The notes beneath the pieces are model-generated. The model saw only the letters and a program-made list of their open reading frames with translations, was not told the DNA's origin and did not search any database. Positions 6,214-13,784 of a stretch of 42,990 nt of DNA are shown one piece after another. Source of the stretch: Streptomyces sp. S3(2020) (GTDB taxonomy: Bacteria > Actinomycetota > Actinomycetes > Streptomycetales > Streptomycetaceae). The stretch spans positions 1 through 42,990 of the forward strand of contig NZ_JABERD010000076.1 of the NCBI RefSeq assembly GCF_013044505.1. The letters are read 5' to 3'. The translations under genes and the position numbers were made by a program. Numbering within the stretch: the first letter of the stretch is position 1; each line of letters begins with the position of its first letter.

Positions 6214-8459
6214 GCAGCGTCGACACGGACGCCTCGCAGGCCCAGGCGGACCACGGACAAGGGCACGCGCAGGACGGGGACCCGGAGGGTGGCCAGGGGC
6301 GGCCCGGCAGGCCGCAGGGGCAACGCGACGACGGCAGCCCGGCGGCGGCAGGCCCGGCGGAGGACGAGATCCTGGGCGGCTCCGACACGGACCCGTCGGC
6401 CAAGGAGGGCGGACGGGCCACCGCGGGGCCGGGCGCCGCGCACTTCGCCCGGGAGACCCGGTCGGTCTTCCTTCGGGACGCCAGCACATACGTCGGCGGC
6501 ACCATCAACTCGGTCAACTTCCGGTTCGGTGACACCACCCGTGCGTCGCTGCTCGCGGGACCGCTGCCCGACGACGAACTGCGGCGGTTACGGCGGCGGT
6601 TCACCCCTCCGCCGAACTACGACGACTGCAAGCTGCAGCTGAGCGAGGACCGTCTGCTGGTGCTCTGCGGGCAGCCCGGCAGCGGGCGGATGTACGCCGC
6701 CCTGTCGTTGCTCGACGACCTGAGCCGGGGCCGGGTGTCCCGTCTCGACCCCGGAACGGACCTCACCGGCCTGGACTCCGACGACGAGGGCGGCCGCATC
6801 GCCGAGGGCCACGGCTACGCGCTGGAACCGGCCGAAGGCCGGCTCCCCGAACTGCACCTGGACCGGCTCTGCCGCCTGCTGGCCGATCGTGGCGCCTACG
6901 CGGTCCTGCTGTCCGTGCCCGAACCGGGCGCCCGCGGAGCGGGACAGGCCCGCTACCACCGCACGCATACGTCGGCCGCCGAGGACGCCGTGCTCGACGG
7001 CCATCTGGCCGGGGAACTCGACGGCGGGCCGTCCGGTGCCCGGGAGGCGGCCCGGCGGCTGGCGCGCAGCGGCCGGGTGCGGGACGCGCTGGGCCTGGAG
7101 GTGCTGCTGCCCGCCGAGGCGGCCCGGCTCGCCGGCCTCGTCGCACGGTGTGTCACCGGAGAGCTGACCGAGGAGGAGTTGCTGGCGGAGTGCCGCGGTT
7201 TCGCCGCCGAGCAGGTGCGCGAGTGGTTCGCCGGCAGTCCTGCCGCCGAGACGCTGCCCGCGCTGCGGGACGCGGCGTTCCGGGTCTCGCTCGCGGTGTT
7301 CGGCGGCAGTTCGTTCAACGTCGCCGCCGAAGCCGCGGAACTGCTGGCCTGGGAACTGGCGGTGACCGTCGACCCCGAGCAGGTGCCCGGGAGGCCCGTG
7401 CTCAGCGACGGACTGGAAGCCCGGCTCGCCCTGGGCCGCGCCACGACGAAACTGCGCAGGCAGCCGGTGGTGGCGGGCGCGGACATCCCGGTGCGCACCG
7501 TGAACTTCCTCGGCACCGCCCTGGCGCCGGCCGTGCTCGCGCATCTGTGGGAGCACCACCACAACATGCGTGGCCCGGTGCTGCGCTGGCTGGACTCGCT
7601 CGGCCAGGACCGGCGCGAGGACGTGTGGACCAGGGCCGCGGTGGCGGCGGGCGAACTGTGCCGGCTGGACTGCGCCCACACCCTCCAGGAGCTGCTCGTC
7701 CCGATGGCCGAGGCCGACCACGCCCGCCGGGGCCTGTTCGTCGCCACCGCCCTGCAGGGCGTGTTGGAGGACCCGGAGGTCGGAGCGGCCCTGCGCTCCC
7801 TGGTCAAGAAGTGGAGCACCAGTGACCAGGCGAATCTTCGGTGGACGGCCGCCGCCGTGCTCAGCCGGGGAACCGCGACCAGGACCGTGGGGGAGGCGCT
7901 GAACAGGCTCGGCCGGATCGGCACCTGGAAGGACGGGCGACTGCGGACCGTCGCCGCGGAGAGCGTCGCCCACCTGGCGGGATTCACCACCGACCGTGAG
8001 CCGCTGGCCAGGATCAGGGCCTGGCTCGGCGACAGCAGGCGCCCCCACCAGAACCTCGGCCTTGCCAGCACCCTGCTCCTGGCCGAACTGGTCGTGGAGG
8101 ACGTCTGGAACCCCGCCGGGGAACTCGGCGGACGCGAACAGTGGCCGCTGGCCCTGGCGGTCTGCGCGACGCGTCCGCAGCTGGCCGCCGAGGTCGCCGG
8201 GCTGCTGTGGACCGCACTCAACACCGATCGCTCCTACCGGATCGCGCTCGCCATCCTGGCCAGGTGGCTGCGCAAGTGCCAGGGCAAGGACTGGGAGGCC
8301 GACGTCATGCGCTTCCTGCCGTTGCTGGTGCTGACCGAGGACGATCGACAGCGGATGCTCTCGCTGATCAAGGAACTGTCCCAGGACCCCGACGAACCGT
8401 TGGAACCGGAGCACGCTCACCGCCTGCTGCAGGCGGCCCAGGCAGGAGGAGCCCGATGA
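6210..8459 (+). CDS. Large P-loop protein with altered Walker A and alpha-helical repeats, 749 aa
   Basis: After a disordered N-terminus (1-85) comes TYVGGTINSVNFRFGDTT (93-110), resembling the C-terminal motif of the upstream protein. A P-loop-like segment follows, LLVLCGQPGSGRMYAALSLL (149-168), where the Walker A Lys is Arg and the next Ser/Thr is Met. The C-terminal ~350 residues are helical and look like HEAT/ARM-type repeats. I see no clear Walker B. The layout recalls STAND/NLR-like proteins with a weakened NTPase site. Leu127 is encoded by TTA (6588-6590), the only in-frame TTA I noticed in the window, implying dependence on the bldA tRNA. Both ends overlap neighbours by ATGA, so the three genes are probably translationally coupled. 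Confidence 0.7.
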   Translation: MSSVDTDASQAQADHGQGHAQDGDPEGGQGRPGRPQGQRDDGSPAAAGPAEDEILGGSDTDPSAKEGGRATAGPGAAHFARETRSVFLRDASTYVGGTINSVNFRFGDTTRASLLAGPLPDDELRRLRRRFTPPPNYDDCKLQLSEDRLLVLCGQPGSGRMYAALSLLDDLSRGRVSRLDPGTDLTGLDSDDEGGRIAEGHGYALEPAEGRLPELHLDRLCRLLADRGAYAVLLSVPEPGARGAGQARYHRTHTSAAEDAVLDGHLAGELDGGPSGAREAARRLARSGRVRDALGLEVLLPAEAARLAGLVARCVTGELTEEELLAECRGFAAEQVREWFAGSPAAETLPALRDAAFRVSLAVFGGSSFNVAAEAAELLAWELAVTVDPEQVPGRPVLSDGLEARLALGRATTKLRRQPVVAGADIPVRTVNFLGTALAPAVLAHLWEHHHNMRGPVLRWLDSLGQDRREDVWTRAAVAAGELCRLDCAHTLQELLVPMAEADHARRGLFVATALQGVLEDPEVGAALRSLVKKWSTSDQANLRWTAAAVLSRGTATRTVGEALNRLGRIGTWKDGRLRTVAAESVAHLAGFTTDREPLARIRAWLGDSRRPHQNLGLASTLLLAELVVEDVWNPAGELGGREQWPLALAVCATRPQLAAEVAGLLWTALNTDRSYRIALAILARWLRKCQGKDWEADVMRFLPLLVLTEDDRQRMLSLIKELSQDPDEPLEPEHAHRLLQAAQAGGAR

Positions 8460-9703
8460 GCCAGAACGCCCACCAGGGGCCGGGCAACGAGCCCGGTTCG
8501 GCCGCCATGGAACTGCCGGACGACCTGCGAGGCCCGTTCCTGCGCGAATTCGTCCCGGACGGTCCGTACCAGCACGTCGGACTGCAGCGTGCCGCCGTGG
8601 TGCACTACCGCAACGGCGGCCACAGCATCATCACCGCGCAGCGCGCCGAGCACACGGACAGACCCCGGTTCGGCAAGCAGCCCGTGTCGGTCTGCCTGAT
8701 CGCCCGCGGACGCCACCAGGCGTCCTTCGAGATGCAGTTGCCCAGCCGCGGTGATCAGGGCAGCTTCACCTGCTCGGTGGACGTCCACTGGGAGGTCGAG
8801 GACTTCTTCCTGGCGGCGGAGAAGCGGGTGGTGGACGTCGAGAAGATGCTGCGGGCCCCGCTGCTGGCACGGTTGCGGGTGCTGACCCGGCGCTACGGCC
8901 TCGACGCCGCCCAGCACTGCGACGAGGCGATCCAGGCGGAGCTGGCGAGCGGGAGCTGGGCGCCCTTCGGCGCCGACCTCGGTCTGAGCACCGTGGTCTA
9001 TGTGCGCATCGACCTGGGCCGGGCCGCCACGGACCACCGCAAGGCCCTGCTGGACGTGCAGCACACCGCGATCGTGCAGTCGGCGAAGGACCAGGCGGAC
9101 GCGGCACGCGTGCAGGCCAACCTGTCGACGGCGCGTGAGCTCATCGCCGCCGGGGAGGCCGGTCAGTACGCGTATCTGCTCGCGCAGGATCCGACCCGGG
9201 CCGAGGAGGTCCTGCGGGAGCTCCAGGGCCAGGCGCGGGAGCAGCGGCAGGGGGCGCTGGAGTACCTGTCGCGGCTGATCGACCAGGGCGTGGTGCAGCG
9301 CCATCAGGTCGAGGGGCAGGTGCAACGGCTCATCGACTACGCCAGAGCGACCAGCGGGACACTGTTCGACAGCGGCCTGCCGCAGCCCCCGACGGCGCTT
9401 CCGACGTCGCCCGGTGTCGGCGATCCGGCTCCGGGGCAGCAGACCGACACGACCTGGTACCCGACGGCGTCGGTCCTGCCGCCGCAGCCTCCGGTGCCGC
9501 CCTACCAGCCGCCGCAGGACGTGCCACCGGTTCCTCCCGCGCGGTCCGCGCCCCCGGTGCCGCCCGCCCCGCCCGCGGCGGCGGGCACGCCGGCGCAGGA
9601 CGACCCGCAGCCGGCCGCTGTCGACGGGAAGGTCAACTACGTCCGGCAGGGGCGGCGCCGGTCGCGGCCGGGATCCGACGGCACTGCCGGGGGCAACGGC
9701 TGA
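8456..9703 (+). CDS. Soluble SPFH/PHB (band 7)-like protein, 415 aa
   Basis: Residues ~25-200 look like a prohibitin/SPFH beta-rich domain (VCLIARGRHQASFEMQL, then FTCSVDVHWEVEDFF). A charged helical, probably coiled-coil, region spans ~200-305 (DHRKALLDVQHTAIVQSAKD, AREQRQGALEYL). A Pro-rich tail (~310-390) precedes a basic C-terminus (RQGRRRSRPGS). There is no N-terminal membrane segment, unlike flotillins and stomatins, so it probably assembles in the cytosol or docks peripherally. The family call is by fold-level resemblance only. The start overlaps the P-loop gene by 4 nt. It is the last gene before the ribosomal region. Confidence 0.65.
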   Translation: MSQNAHQGPGNEPGSAAMELPDDLRGPFLREFVPDGPYQHVGLQRAAVVHYRNGGHSIITAQRAEHTDRPRFGKQPVSVCLIARGRHQASFEMQLPSRGDQGSFTCSVDVHWEVEDFFLAAEKRVVDVEKMLRAPLLARLRVLTRRYGLDAAQHCDEAIQAELASGSWAPFGADLGLSTVVYVRIDLGRAATDHRKALLDVQHTAIVQSAKDQADAARVQANLSTARELIAAGEAGQYAYLLAQDPTRAEEVLRELQGQAREQRQGALEYLSRLIDQGVVQRHQVEGQVQRLIDYARATSGTLFDSGLPQPPTALPTSPGVGDPAPGQQTDTTWYPTASVLPPQPPVPPYQPPQDVPPVPPARSAPPVPPAPPAAAGTPAQDDPQPAAVDGKVNYVRQGRRRSRPGSDGTAGGNG

Positions 9704-10169
9704 CCTGGACGCAGCCAGGTCACGCTCGGGAGGCGGCTGTCCACGGACGTCTTCGCGTGTACCCGTTGGTGACCTGGGGTACAGTCATCCGCTTCGATTG
9801 GCCAGCCCCATGCCCCATATGGCAGACTGTCCGAGTTGCTCGGTCGAGTGTTGATGCTGCGCGCCTCCCGCCGGGAGGACCGAAAGCGAGTCCCACAGTA
9901 CTCGTCGCCCTAACTGCCGTAAGGCAGCGCTGGGGCGGACGTACGGGAATCTTTCGGGAAGCAAGGTACGGCACAGACCAGGCACCCGGTGGGCCTTCCG
10001 CCCCCGGCTTGCGGTTCCGGAAGGGCCGTGCTCCCAGACAAGGGATGCTCGAACAAGGGGCATCTGTGTCAGTCAGAGCGCGACACACCCGACCGCGTGG
10101 GTCGGAGAGCGGAAGACAGGAACACCGGGTTCCAGAGCGTTAAACGAGACAAAGGACTACTGAGTAGCC
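9704..10169 (+). promoter_or_regulatory. S10 operon promoter and long leader region
   Basis: These 466 bp carry no credible gene. A weak vegetative promoter candidate is TTCGAT (9793-9798) and CATATG (9816-9821), spacing 17. The leader has hairpin CCTCCC/GGGAGG (9864-9878) and stem CCTTCCG/CGGAAGG (9994-10024). AAAGGA at 10151-10156 is the likely ribosome-binding site for rpsJ. If the promoter is right the 5' leader is over 300 nt, long enough for autogenous control; no regulator can be named from sequence. Confidence 0.45.
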
Positions 10170-10478
10170 ATGGCGGGACAGAAGATCCGCATCCGGCTCA
10201 AGGCCTACGACCACGAGGTCATCGACTCCTCGGCGAAGAAGATCGTCGAGACGGTGACTCGCACTGGTGCGTCGGTCGCGGGCCCGGTGCCGCTGCCCAC
10301 TGAGAAGAACGTGTACTGCGTCATCAAGTCGCCGCACAAGTACAAGGACTCGCGCGAGCACTTCGAGATGCGCACGCACAAGCGCCTGATCGACATTCTC
10401 GACCCGACGCCCAAGACCGTTGACTCTCTGATGCGACTCGACCTTCCGGCCGGTGTCGACATCGAGATCAAGCTCTAG
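10170..10478 (+). CDS. rpsJ: 30S ribosomal protein S10
   Basis: S10 is a 30S head protein that doubles as NusE in transcription antitermination. The 102-aa product is full length, with the family N-terminus KIRIRLKAYDHEVID and the loop HKYKDSREHFEMRTHKRLIDI. First gene of the S10 operon; rplC follows after 17 nt. Confidence 0.98.
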   Translation: MAGQKIRIRLKAYDHEVIDSSAKKIVETVTRTGASVAGPVPLPTEKNVYCVIKSPHKYKDSREHFEMRTHKRLIDILDPTPKTVDSLMRLDLPAGVDIEIKL

Positions 10479-10495
10479 GGATCGGTGATCTGAGA

Positions 10496-11140
10496 ATGGC
10501 TAAGCAGATCAAGGGCATCCTGGGCGAGAAGCTCGGCATGACGCAGGTGTGGGACGAGAACAACCGCGTTGTTCCGGTCACCGTCGTCAAGGCCGGCCCC
10601 AACGTCGTCACCCAGGTCCGCACGAACGACGTCGACGGCTACGAGTCCGTCCAGATCGCGTTCGGCGAGATCGACCCGCGCAAGGTGAACAAGCCCCTCA
10701 AGGGCCACTTCGCCAAGGCCGACGTCACTCCCCGCCGCCACCTCGTCGAGATCCGTACCGCTGACGCCAGCGAGTACACCCTCGGCCAGGAGATCACCGC
10801 TGAGGTGTTCGAGGCCGGCATCAAGGTCGACGTGACCGGCAAGAGCAAGGGCAAGGGCTTCGCCGGTGTCATGAAGCGTCACAACTTCAAGGGCCTCGGC
10901 GCCGGACACGGCACCCAGCGCAAGCACCGCTCTCCCGGTTCCATCGGTGGCTGCGCCACCCCGGGCCGCGTGTTCAAGGGCCTCCGCATGGCGGGTCGTA
11001 TGGGCAACGAGCGGGTCACCACCCAGAACCTGACCGTCCACGCCGTTGACGCGGAGAAGGGTCTGCTGCTCATCAAGGGCGCTGTCCCCGGTCCGAACGG
11101 CGGCCTCGTCCTGGTCCGCACCGCGGCCAAGGGGGCCTGA
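10496..11140 (+). CDS. rplC: 50S ribosomal protein L3
   Basis: L3 is an early-assembly 50S protein whose central loop reaches the peptidyl-transferase centre. The 214-aa product starts KGILGEKLGMTQV and contains the conserved loop GHGTQRKHRSPGSIGG and GRMG. The ribosome-binding site is weak (GGTGAT, 10484-10489). rplD starts 7 nt after the stop. Confidence 0.98.
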   Translation: MAKQIKGILGEKLGMTQVWDENNRVVPVTVVKAGPNVVTQVRTNDVDGYESVQIAFGEIDPRKVNKPLKGHFAKADVTPRRHLVEIRTADASEYTLGQEITAEVFEAGIKVDVTGKSKGKGFAGVMKRHNFKGLGAGHGTQRKHRSPGSIGGCATPGRVFKGLRMAGRMGNERVTTQNLTVHAVDAEKGLLLIKGAVPGPNGGLVLVRTAAKGA

Positions 11141-11147
11141 GGTACCG

Positions 11148-11804
11148 ATGAGCACTGTTGACATCCTTTCGCCTGCCGGCGAGAAGACCGGAAGCGTCGA
11201 ACTCCCCGCGGAGATCTTCGGCGTGGAGAAGGTCAGCATCCCGCTGATCCACCAGGTCGTCGTTGCGCAGAACGCGGCTGCCCGTCAGGGCACGCACAAG
11301 ACCAAGACCCGCGGCGAGGTTCGCGGTGGCGGTAAGAAGCCTTACCGTCAGAAGGGCACCGGCCGCGCACGCCAGGGCTCGACCCGCGCGCCGCAGTTCG
11401 CCGGCGGTGGCGTCGTCCACGGCCCGCAGCCGCGTGACTACTCGCAGCGGACCCCGAAGAAGATGAAGGCTGCCGCTCTGCGTCACGCCCTCACCGACCG
11501 GGCCCGCAACAACCGCATCCACGTCGTCACCGGCGTGATCGAGGGCGAGGCTCCTTCCACGAAGGCCGCTCGAACGCTGTTCGGCAAGATCTCGGAGCGC
11601 AAGAACCTGCTCCTGGTCGTCGACCGCGCCGACGAGGCCGCGTGGCTGTCCGCCCGCAACCTGCCCCAGGTCCACATCCTGGAGCCGGGCCAGCTGAACA
11701 CGTACGACGTGATCGTCTCGGACGACGTGGTCTTCACCCAGGCCGCTCTCGAGTCCTTCGTCGCCGGCCCGAAGGCCAACGACACCGAAGGGAGCGAGGC
11801 CTGA
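11148..11804 (+). CDS. rplD: 50S ribosomal protein L4
   Basis: L4 lines the peptide exit tunnel, and in E. coli represses the S10 operon. The 218-aa product has the tunnel-loop signature RGGGKKPYRQKGTGRARQGS. I place the start at the ATG at 11148 (MSTVDILSPAGEKTG), just after the rplC stop; an upstream in-frame ATG at 11046 lies deep inside rplC. The stop overlaps the rplW start by one base (TGATG). Confidence 0.97.
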   Translation: MSTVDILSPAGEKTGSVELPAEIFGVEKVSIPLIHQVVVAQNAAARQGTHKTKTRGEVRGGGKKPYRQKGTGRARQGSTRAPQFAGGGVVHGPQPRDYSQRTPKKMKAAALRHALTDRARNNRIHVVTGVIEGEAPSTKAARTLFGKISERKNLLLVVDRADEAAWLSARNLPQVHILEPGQLNTYDVIVSDDVVFTQAALESFVAGPKANDTEGSEA

Positions 11805-12223
11805 TGGCTACGCGTCACCCGAGCATTGCCCCCAAGGCTGCCAAGGCCGCCAAGGCCGCGCGCGTCGCCAAGGCGCGTCGCCACGAGGCCGAGGGCAAGA
11901 ACACCGTCATCACCGCGCCCAGCAAGGCGTTCACGGACCCCCGTGACGTGCTGCTGAAGCCGGTCGTGTCGGAGAAGAGCTACGCGCTCCTCGACGAGAA
12001 CAAGTACACGTTCATCGTCGCGCCCGGCGCCAACAAGACCCAGATCAAGCAGGCCGTCCAGGCGGTCTTCTCGGTCAAGGTCACCGGGGTCAACACGATC
12101 AACCGCATCGGCAAGCGCAAGCGCACCAAGACCGGTTTCGGTCAGCGTGCCGGCACGAAGCGCGCGATCGTGACCCTTGCCGAGGGCGACCGTATCGACA
12201 TCTTCGGCGGTCCGACCGCGTAA
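11804..12223 (+). CDS. rplW: 50S ribosomal protein L23 with N-terminal extension
   Basis: L23 sits at the exit-tunnel mouth and docks trigger factor and SRP. The core matches the family (DVLLKPVVSEKSYALLDENK, IGKRKRTKTGFGQRAGTKRA). At 139 aa it is about 35-40 residues longer than typical L23; the extra is an N-terminal Ala/Lys-rich stretch (KAAKAAKAARVAKARRHEAE). The ATG at 11804 is coupled to the rplD stop. An internal start near the core is possible but I see no better ribosome-binding site. Confidence 0.95.
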   Translation: MATRHPSIAPKAAKAAKAARVAKARRHEAEGKNTVITAPSKAFTDPRDVLLKPVVSEKSYALLDENKYTFIVAPGANKTQIKQAVQAVFSVKVTGVNTINRIGKRKRTKTGFGQRAGTKRAIVTLAEGDRIDIFGGPTA

Positions 12224-12261
12224 GCGGGTCGGATCGTCCGATATCGGACGAGGACTGAAAA

Positions 12262-13098
12262 ATGGGAATCCGCAAGTACAAGCCGACTACGCCGGGCCGT
12301 CGTGGCTCCAGCGTCGCCGACTTCGTCGAGGTCACGCGGTCCACGCCGGAGAAGTCGCTGGTCCGCCCGCTGCACAGCAAGGGCGGCCGTAACAACGCCG
12401 GTCGTGTGACCGTTCGCCACCAGGGTGGCGGACACAAGCGCGCCTACCGTGTCATCGACTTCCGTCGCCATGACAAGGACGGCGTGCCGGCGAAGGTCGC
12501 GCACATCGAGTACGACCCCAACCGCACCGCGCGCATCGCGCTGCTGCACTACGCGGACGGCGAGAAGCGCTACATCCTCGCCCCGCGCAACCTGCAGCAG
12601 GGTGACCGCGTCGAGAACGGTCCCGGGGCCGACATCAAGCCGGGCAACAACCTGGCGCTCCGCAACATCCCGGTCGGTACCACGATCCACGCGATCGAGC
12701 TCCGTCCCGGTGGCGGCGCCAAGTTCGCCCGCTCCGCCGGTACCTCCGTGCAGCTGCTCGCGAAGGAGGGCTCGATGGCCCACCTCCGCATGCCTTCCGG
12801 TGAGATCCGTCTGGTCGACCAGCGCTGCCGCGCCACGGTCGGCGAGGTCGGCAACGCCGAGCAGAGCAACATCAACTGGGGTAAGGCCGGCCGTAAGCGC
12901 TGGCTGGGCGTTCGCCCGACCGTCCGCGGTGTGGCGATGAACCCGGTCGACCACCCGCACGGTGGTGGTGAGGGCAAGACCTCCGGTGGTCGCCACCCGG
13001 TCTCCCCGTGGGGTCAGAAGGAGGGTCGTACTCGTTCGCCGAAGAAGGCTTCGAACAAGTACATCGTCCGCCGCCGCAAGACGAACAAGAAGCGCTAG
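12262..13098 (+). CDS. rplB: 50S ribosomal protein L2
   Basis: L2 is needed for subunit association and peptidyl-transferase activity. At 278 aa it is full length, with MGIRKYKPTTPGRR at the N-terminus and the universally conserved NPVDHPHGGGEG containing the critical His near the C-terminus. It starts 38 nt after rplW; GAGGA (12249-12253) precedes the ATG. Confidence 0.98.
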   Translation: MGIRKYKPTTPGRRGSSVADFVEVTRSTPEKSLVRPLHSKGGRNNAGRVTVRHQGGGHKRAYRVIDFRRHDKDGVPAKVAHIEYDPNRTARIALLHYADGEKRYILAPRNLQQGDRVENGPGADIKPGNNLALRNIPVGTTIHAIELRPGGGAKFARSAGTSVQLLAKEGSMAHLRMPSGEIRLVDQRCRATVGEVGNAEQSNINWGKAGRKRWLGVRPTVRGVAMNPVDHPHGGGEGKTSGGRHPVSPWGQKEGRTRSPKKASNKYIVRRRKTNKKR

Positions 13099-13110
13099 GA
13101 GCGGGTTTAG

Positions 13111-13392
13111 ATGCCGCGCAGTCTCAAGAAGGGGCCCTTCGTCGACGACCACCTGATCAAGAAGGTGGACGCCCAGAACGAAGCAGGCACCAAGAACGTC
13201 ATCAAGACCTGGTCCCGTCGCTCCATGATCGTGCCGGCCATGCTCGGCCACACGCTCGCGGTGCACAACGGCAAGACCCACATCCCGGTGTTCGTCACCG
13301 AGTCGATGGTCGGTCACAAGCTCGGCGAGTTCTCGCCGACTCGTACCTTCCGGGGTCACGTCAAGGACGACCGGAAGTCGAAGCGCCGCTAG
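13111..13392 (+). CDS. rpsS: 30S ribosomal protein S19
   Basis: S19 is a 30S head protein that, with S13, touches the A-site finger of 23S rRNA. The 93-aa product has the standard MPRSLKKGPFVDDHLIKKV start and GHKLGEFSPTRTFRGH. GGAGCGGG (13098-13105) overlaps the end of rplB and serves as ribosome-binding site. Confidence 0.98.
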   Translation: MPRSLKKGPFVDDHLIKKVDAQNEAGTKNVIKTWSRRSMIVPAMLGHTLAVHNGKTHIPVFVTESMVGHKLGEFSPTRTFRGHVKDDRKSKRR

Positions 13393-13436
13393 TAGCGGAT
13401 CGCATTCAGACACGTAAGTAACTGAGAGGGACAACC

Positions 13437-13784
13437 ATGGAAGCCAGGGCCCAGGCGCGGTACATCCGCGTTACGCCCATGAAGGCCCGCCGCGTGGTGG
13501 ACCTTATCCGTGGCATGGATGCCACGGAGGCTCAGGCTGTTCTGCGATTCGCTCCGCAGGCAGCCTCCGTGCCGGTCGGCAAGGTGCTCGACAGCGCCAT
13601 TGCCAACGCCGCGCACAACTACGACCACACCGACGCCGACAGCCTCTTCATCTCCGAGGCGTACGTCGACGAGGGCCCGACCCTGAAGCGGTTCCGTCCG
13701 CGCGCCCAGGGCCGTGCCTACCGGATCCGCAAGCGGACCAGCCACATCACCGTGGTCGTCAGCAGCAAGGAAGGAACCCGGTAA
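13437..13784 (+). CDS. rplV: 50S ribosomal protein L22
   Basis: L22's extended hairpin lines the exit tunnel near macrolide sites. The 115-aa product shows ARYIRVTPMKARRVVDLIRG and the hairpin segment GPTLKRFRPRAQGRAYRIRK without obvious macrolide-resistance duplications. GAGAGGGA (13424-13431) is a good ribosome-binding site. The stop overlaps the rpsC start by one base (TAATG). Confidence 0.98.
   Translation: MEARAQARYIRVTPMKARRVVDLIRGMDATEAQAVLRFAPQAASVPVGKVLDSAIANAAHNYDHTDADSLFISEAYVDEGPTLKRFRPRAQGRAYRIRKRTSHITVVVSSKEGTR

Noticed and set aside
5440..9703. Calling the Crp/cyclase/P-loop operon a known CBASS or Pycsar defence system
   Set aside because: There is no CD-NTase, no CapV/TIR/TM effector and no ubiquitin-like accessory genes; the cyclase-like domain alone does not justify the name.
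9757..10143. A 128-aa open frame between the PHB-like gene and rpsJ
   Set aside because: No ribosome-binding site; mixed composition without domain-like features; it overlaps the probable rpsJ promoter and leader.
12142..13434. A 430-aa open frame on the minus strand across rplB, rpsS and the end of rplW
   Set aside because: It lies opposite certain ribosomal genes and has the Val/Leu/Arg/Asp composition of a GC-rich shadow frame; no ribosome-binding site or known motif.
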